A stretch of DNA of 64,000 nucleotides from Syncephalis plumigaleata (Eukaryota > Zoopagomycota > Zoopagomycetes > Zoopagales > Piptocephalidaceae): positions 930,001 to 994,000 of the forward strand of contig JAIXMF010000006.1 of assembly GCA_025201365.1 (NCBI GenBank), in the 5' to 3' direction. This document shows, piece by piece, positions 61,329-64,000 of the stretch. Made by a program: the position numbers and the translations under genes. Numbering within the stretch: the stretch's first letter is position 1; every line of letters begins with the position of its first letter. The notes under the pieces were generated by a model. The model did not search any database. It was not told where the DNA came from and was given only the letters and a program-made list of their open reading frames with translations.

Positions 61329-61906
61329 CCCAGTTTTTTCTTTTTAATTTATAGAATCAGTGTGCGAGTTTTACTATTGTTGTGGTTGTTGTTGTTGTAG
61401 ACACAGCTATTAGCAATGACATTCTGGTCAATCGTTATACATATACATATACATATACATTACCTACGTGTAATCATCACTTATTATTTCAAATGGATAT
61501 TGCAATTGCAACCCTTGATTATAATGATGACCCGAAGAACTCTACATATTGTTGTGACATCCCATGTTTTCATTTTCCTTCATAATCCAGTTTAAATTAA
61601 AGGAAATGTTTGTTTTTGATAAATCTATCATGTATACCACTAGCAATAATAAGATTCATAAGTCTATACTCTATACGATACAATTACAGTCATTATTCAG
61701 AATCGGAATTGAATGAACTCACAAATACCTGACTGAGTTGTATGAATTACAATCCAGATGTGGATGTGTGAAAATTCACGTTATCATCGCCGTTGTACCT
61801 GAATCGAATCCTTAGGATAACATTATTCTATAATTGTTCTCTACTATATACAATAATCAGTTAAGCTTCATTAGTACCTGGCACAGTTAACAGCTTCTAT
61901 TACATC
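61329..61906. other. Intergenic region, DYRK / DCAF7
   Basis: About 580 bases between two genes on the same strand, with a (GTTGTTGTT) run near 61385 and (ATACAT)n near 61440. It is enough for a terminator and a promoter; no gene is seen. Confidence 0.5.
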
Positions 61907-63711
61907 ATGTCAGGCTACAATGACCCAATACTGCCTACTCACTTGTCGCATAATGGATTGAGCTCATCATCTGTTGGTAAGTTGACTATATATATACAGC
62001 TAGTTATGAATTCTGTATTCATCTCTTCAAGCGATATTGTCAACAATCAACTGGTCTATACACCTTTTATTACTATACTACTATAAGTCTATATATCCAT
62101 AAATTACTAACAACTACTATTGGTGTATATATATGTATGCATATATAGGTCATACGGCACAGAATGTATCGGCAACAGCAACCACTATTGCCAATACAAG
62201 TGGAAAGGCGTCGCCTACTTTACCCTACTCGTATACTTCGCCGAATATCCTGTATGCAGCAGATGTTTTACCTGAATTACCAGTTTATCAACCGGATGGC
62301 ACGCAGAATGATTTACACTTGGCAGTAGGCACTTTACATGAATCGGGCGACAATAAGGTAGATAATCGAAAGATGACAATGTTAATGAGTTTATTACTTA
62401 AATGGCTGCTTGTTTATATTAGTTACAAATTGTATCACTAAGTAGTAATGTCGGTGAAGATGATCAGCAACCACTTGCATTGACTGTAACGGCAGAAAGC
62501 GATACGATGTTTCCATTTACTAAGATTATGGGTCAGGTGAATAGAGTAGGTGGTGACGAGGCATAATCGCTTGTATTTATTCATTATACTTAGAGTCATT
62601 ATAGTCGAGGTCTACTGGCTACCACGTCAGATATGCTACGTATTTGGCGTTATGCCGACGATCGAGAAATTAAACTGTCGATGGAGGCAGAACTATGCAG
62701 TGTAGGTATATACATGATGTAGATAATATATATATATATATATGTGTATGTATAAATACTCATTATGACTTCTTAGGGTAAATCAGACATGCTAGCACCG
62801 TTGACCTCGTTTGATTGGAGTGAAATCAAAGGATCATTAGTCGTTACGTGTAGTGTGGATACTACATGTACTGTATGGGATATTGAGGCAAGTATCATAT
62901 GAATAAATAGATGAATGACAGTGATGACTAACTAGCAGGCATTGTAGACTAGACAAGCGAAAACACAATTGATTGCTCATGACAGAGAAGTGTACGATGT
63001 GGCATTCGTCGCTGGATCTGCCGATATATTCGCTAGTGTCGGTGCTGATGGTAGTGTACGAATGTTCGATCTACGGTATGTTGTTATGATAATCAAGTAG
63101 AGATGTGGTGTACAAACTACACTGGTGAATACTAATAATAATAATAATCACATGTTTACTTGATAGTGCATTGGATCATTCATCGATCATTTACGAGTCG
63201 CCGGCAGATGAGTTTCGTCCTCAGGCGCCTTTATTACGATTAGCGTGCAATAGAAAGAATGCCAACTATCTGGCTACATTCCATATGGATTCCAATGTAG
63301 TCCAAGTGCTTGATGCACGTATGCCAGGTACACCATTCGTTGAGCTGCACGGCCACACAGAACCATTGACGGGCATTGTATGGTCACCTCAAGAAGAGCT
63401 TACACTCTGTTCATGCGGTAATACCTGCAGTATATTGTGTAAAATAGACAAGATAGTGATAGACTAACCTTTCTATTTGCATTATAGGCGAGGATGGTCA
63501 AGTAATTATGTGGGATGTTAAGCAGACGTCGTCAAGTGGAAGAATGGCAGCAGGCAGTGCTAATTCACCCACTGCACTTAATGCGCCACTCGTATCGCCA
63601 AAGGGCAAGTTTACCCATTTATGCGAGGCAAATAACGTGGTATGGTCACGGACTAGACCCGACTGGGTTGCCGTAACTAGTGCACGGTCACTATTAGCAT
63701 TACACATCTAA
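61907..63711 (+). CDS. DCAF7: WD40-repeat protein, DCAF7/WDR68 orthologue
   Basis: A seven-bladed propeller scaffold; animal DCAF7/WDR68 binds DYRK1A/1B and HIPK2 and acts as a DDB1-CUL4 adaptor, and plant relatives are AN11/TTG1. Exon 1 (from the ATG at 61907) encodes [17 protein letters not shown]. Later exons give [82 protein letters not shown] and [16 protein letters not shown]. Then follow [37 protein letters not shown] and [11 protein letters not shown], ending LLALHI. These blocks line up one after another with human DCAF7, including the diagnostic QLIAHDxEVYD and [16 protein letters not shown]. Eight or more short GT-AG introns, some with TATATA runs. The frame holds throughout. The N-terminal ~70 residues are longer and more Ser/Thr-rich than in animals. 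Confidence 0.95.
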
Positions 63712-64000
63712 TTGGATAATAATATTTAGTAATATATACATTAAAATATTGGCTCTATCATTTGTATTAACTATACGATACTGATGATAGTAATAATCTA
63801 GAATAATAACCTATAGCTGACTAAGAAGAATGAATAGTTTCCTAATATTTCCCGATCTAGCATATTAGTAAAACGCGGTACACGTCATGTATGATGCTAG
63901 TGGTGATGCAGGTGATGGTGTTGATGATGTAGATTGTCCTGTTGCGTAATATAGATGACGCGTTCTTTCATTGTACTACCCAAATACGTACATTAATGTT
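63712..64000. other. Right-edge intergenic DNA
   Basis: About 290 bases after DCAF7. An ATTAAAATA word near 63742 may belong to its poly(A) region, and a GATGATG-rich stretch lies near 63890-63950. No gene is seen. Confidence 0.5.

Noticed and set aside
1-64000. Transposons, LTR elements or viral insertions
   Set aside because: No transposase, reverse transcriptase, integrase or capsid motif, and no long terminal repeats, were seen on either strand.

Overview
The window is nuclear DNA from a eukaryote, most likely an early-diverging fungus of the Zoopagomycota/Mucoromycota grade. Most genes carry short GT-AG introns of roughly 50-100 bases, and intergenic DNA is AT-rich with many microsatellites. 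The fungal assignment rests on: a CAD-type pyrimidine protein whose dihydroorotase-like domain has lost its metal-binding histidines (a hallmark of fungal Ura2), a fungal-style hybrid histidine kinase, an Sfp1-type split zinc-finger factor, and a Pom1/DYRK2-class kinase with a very long disordered N-terminus. A Rab18-like GTPase and a DCAF7/WDR68 orthologue, both missing from many yeasts, argue against Saccharomycotina. The genus is not determined.

Layout. 1-2681 (minus): 5' part of DNA ligase I, running off the left edge. 3985-8884 (plus): two paralogous seven-helix membrane proteins. 9424-10242 (minus): SIS-domain phosphosugar isomerase. 11898-15264 (plus): mitochondrial glycine decarboxylase P protein, convergent with 15473-22904 (minus): multifunctional Ura2. 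24667-25651 (plus): Rab18-like GTPase in six exons. 25652-31013: a long stretch without recognisable genes. 31014-32657 (plus): Sfp1-like zinc-finger factor. 34754-37424 (plus): seven-helix receptor fused to an RGS domain. 39071-40738 (plus): a further seven-helix protein. 41176-43246 and 43501-44005 (plus): asparagine synthetase and Trm112. 44484-48227 (minus): hybrid histidine kinase. 52127-53667 (plus): Mn-type cation diffusion facilitator. 56741-61328 and 61907-63711 (plus): DYRK-family kinase followed by DCAF7/WDR68.

Functional themes. Four seven-helix proteins, one with its own RGS domain, plus a hybrid histidine kinase make this unusually rich in sensing genes. A DYRK-family kinase sits next to the WD40 protein family known to bind DYRK kinases in animals. 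Housekeeping genes cover replication, de novo pyrimidine synthesis, one-carbon and amino-acid metabolism, and tRNA/rRNA/eRF1 methylation support.

A property of the sequence itself matters for any reader: many conserved genes (Ura2, Sfp1-like, 7TM-RGS, asparagine synthetase, Trm112, histidine kinase, transporter, Rab18, DYRK) change reading frame repeatedly. Wherever the frame can be followed, the changes are explained by missing single bases, nearly always inside a short run of one base, while ligase, P protein, the SIS gene and three 7TM genes are clean. This looks like regional base-undercalling in the assembly rather than gene decay, so coding spans below are given start to stop across those breaks. 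No mobile element, viral copy, rRNA, tRNA or CRISPR array was recognised.
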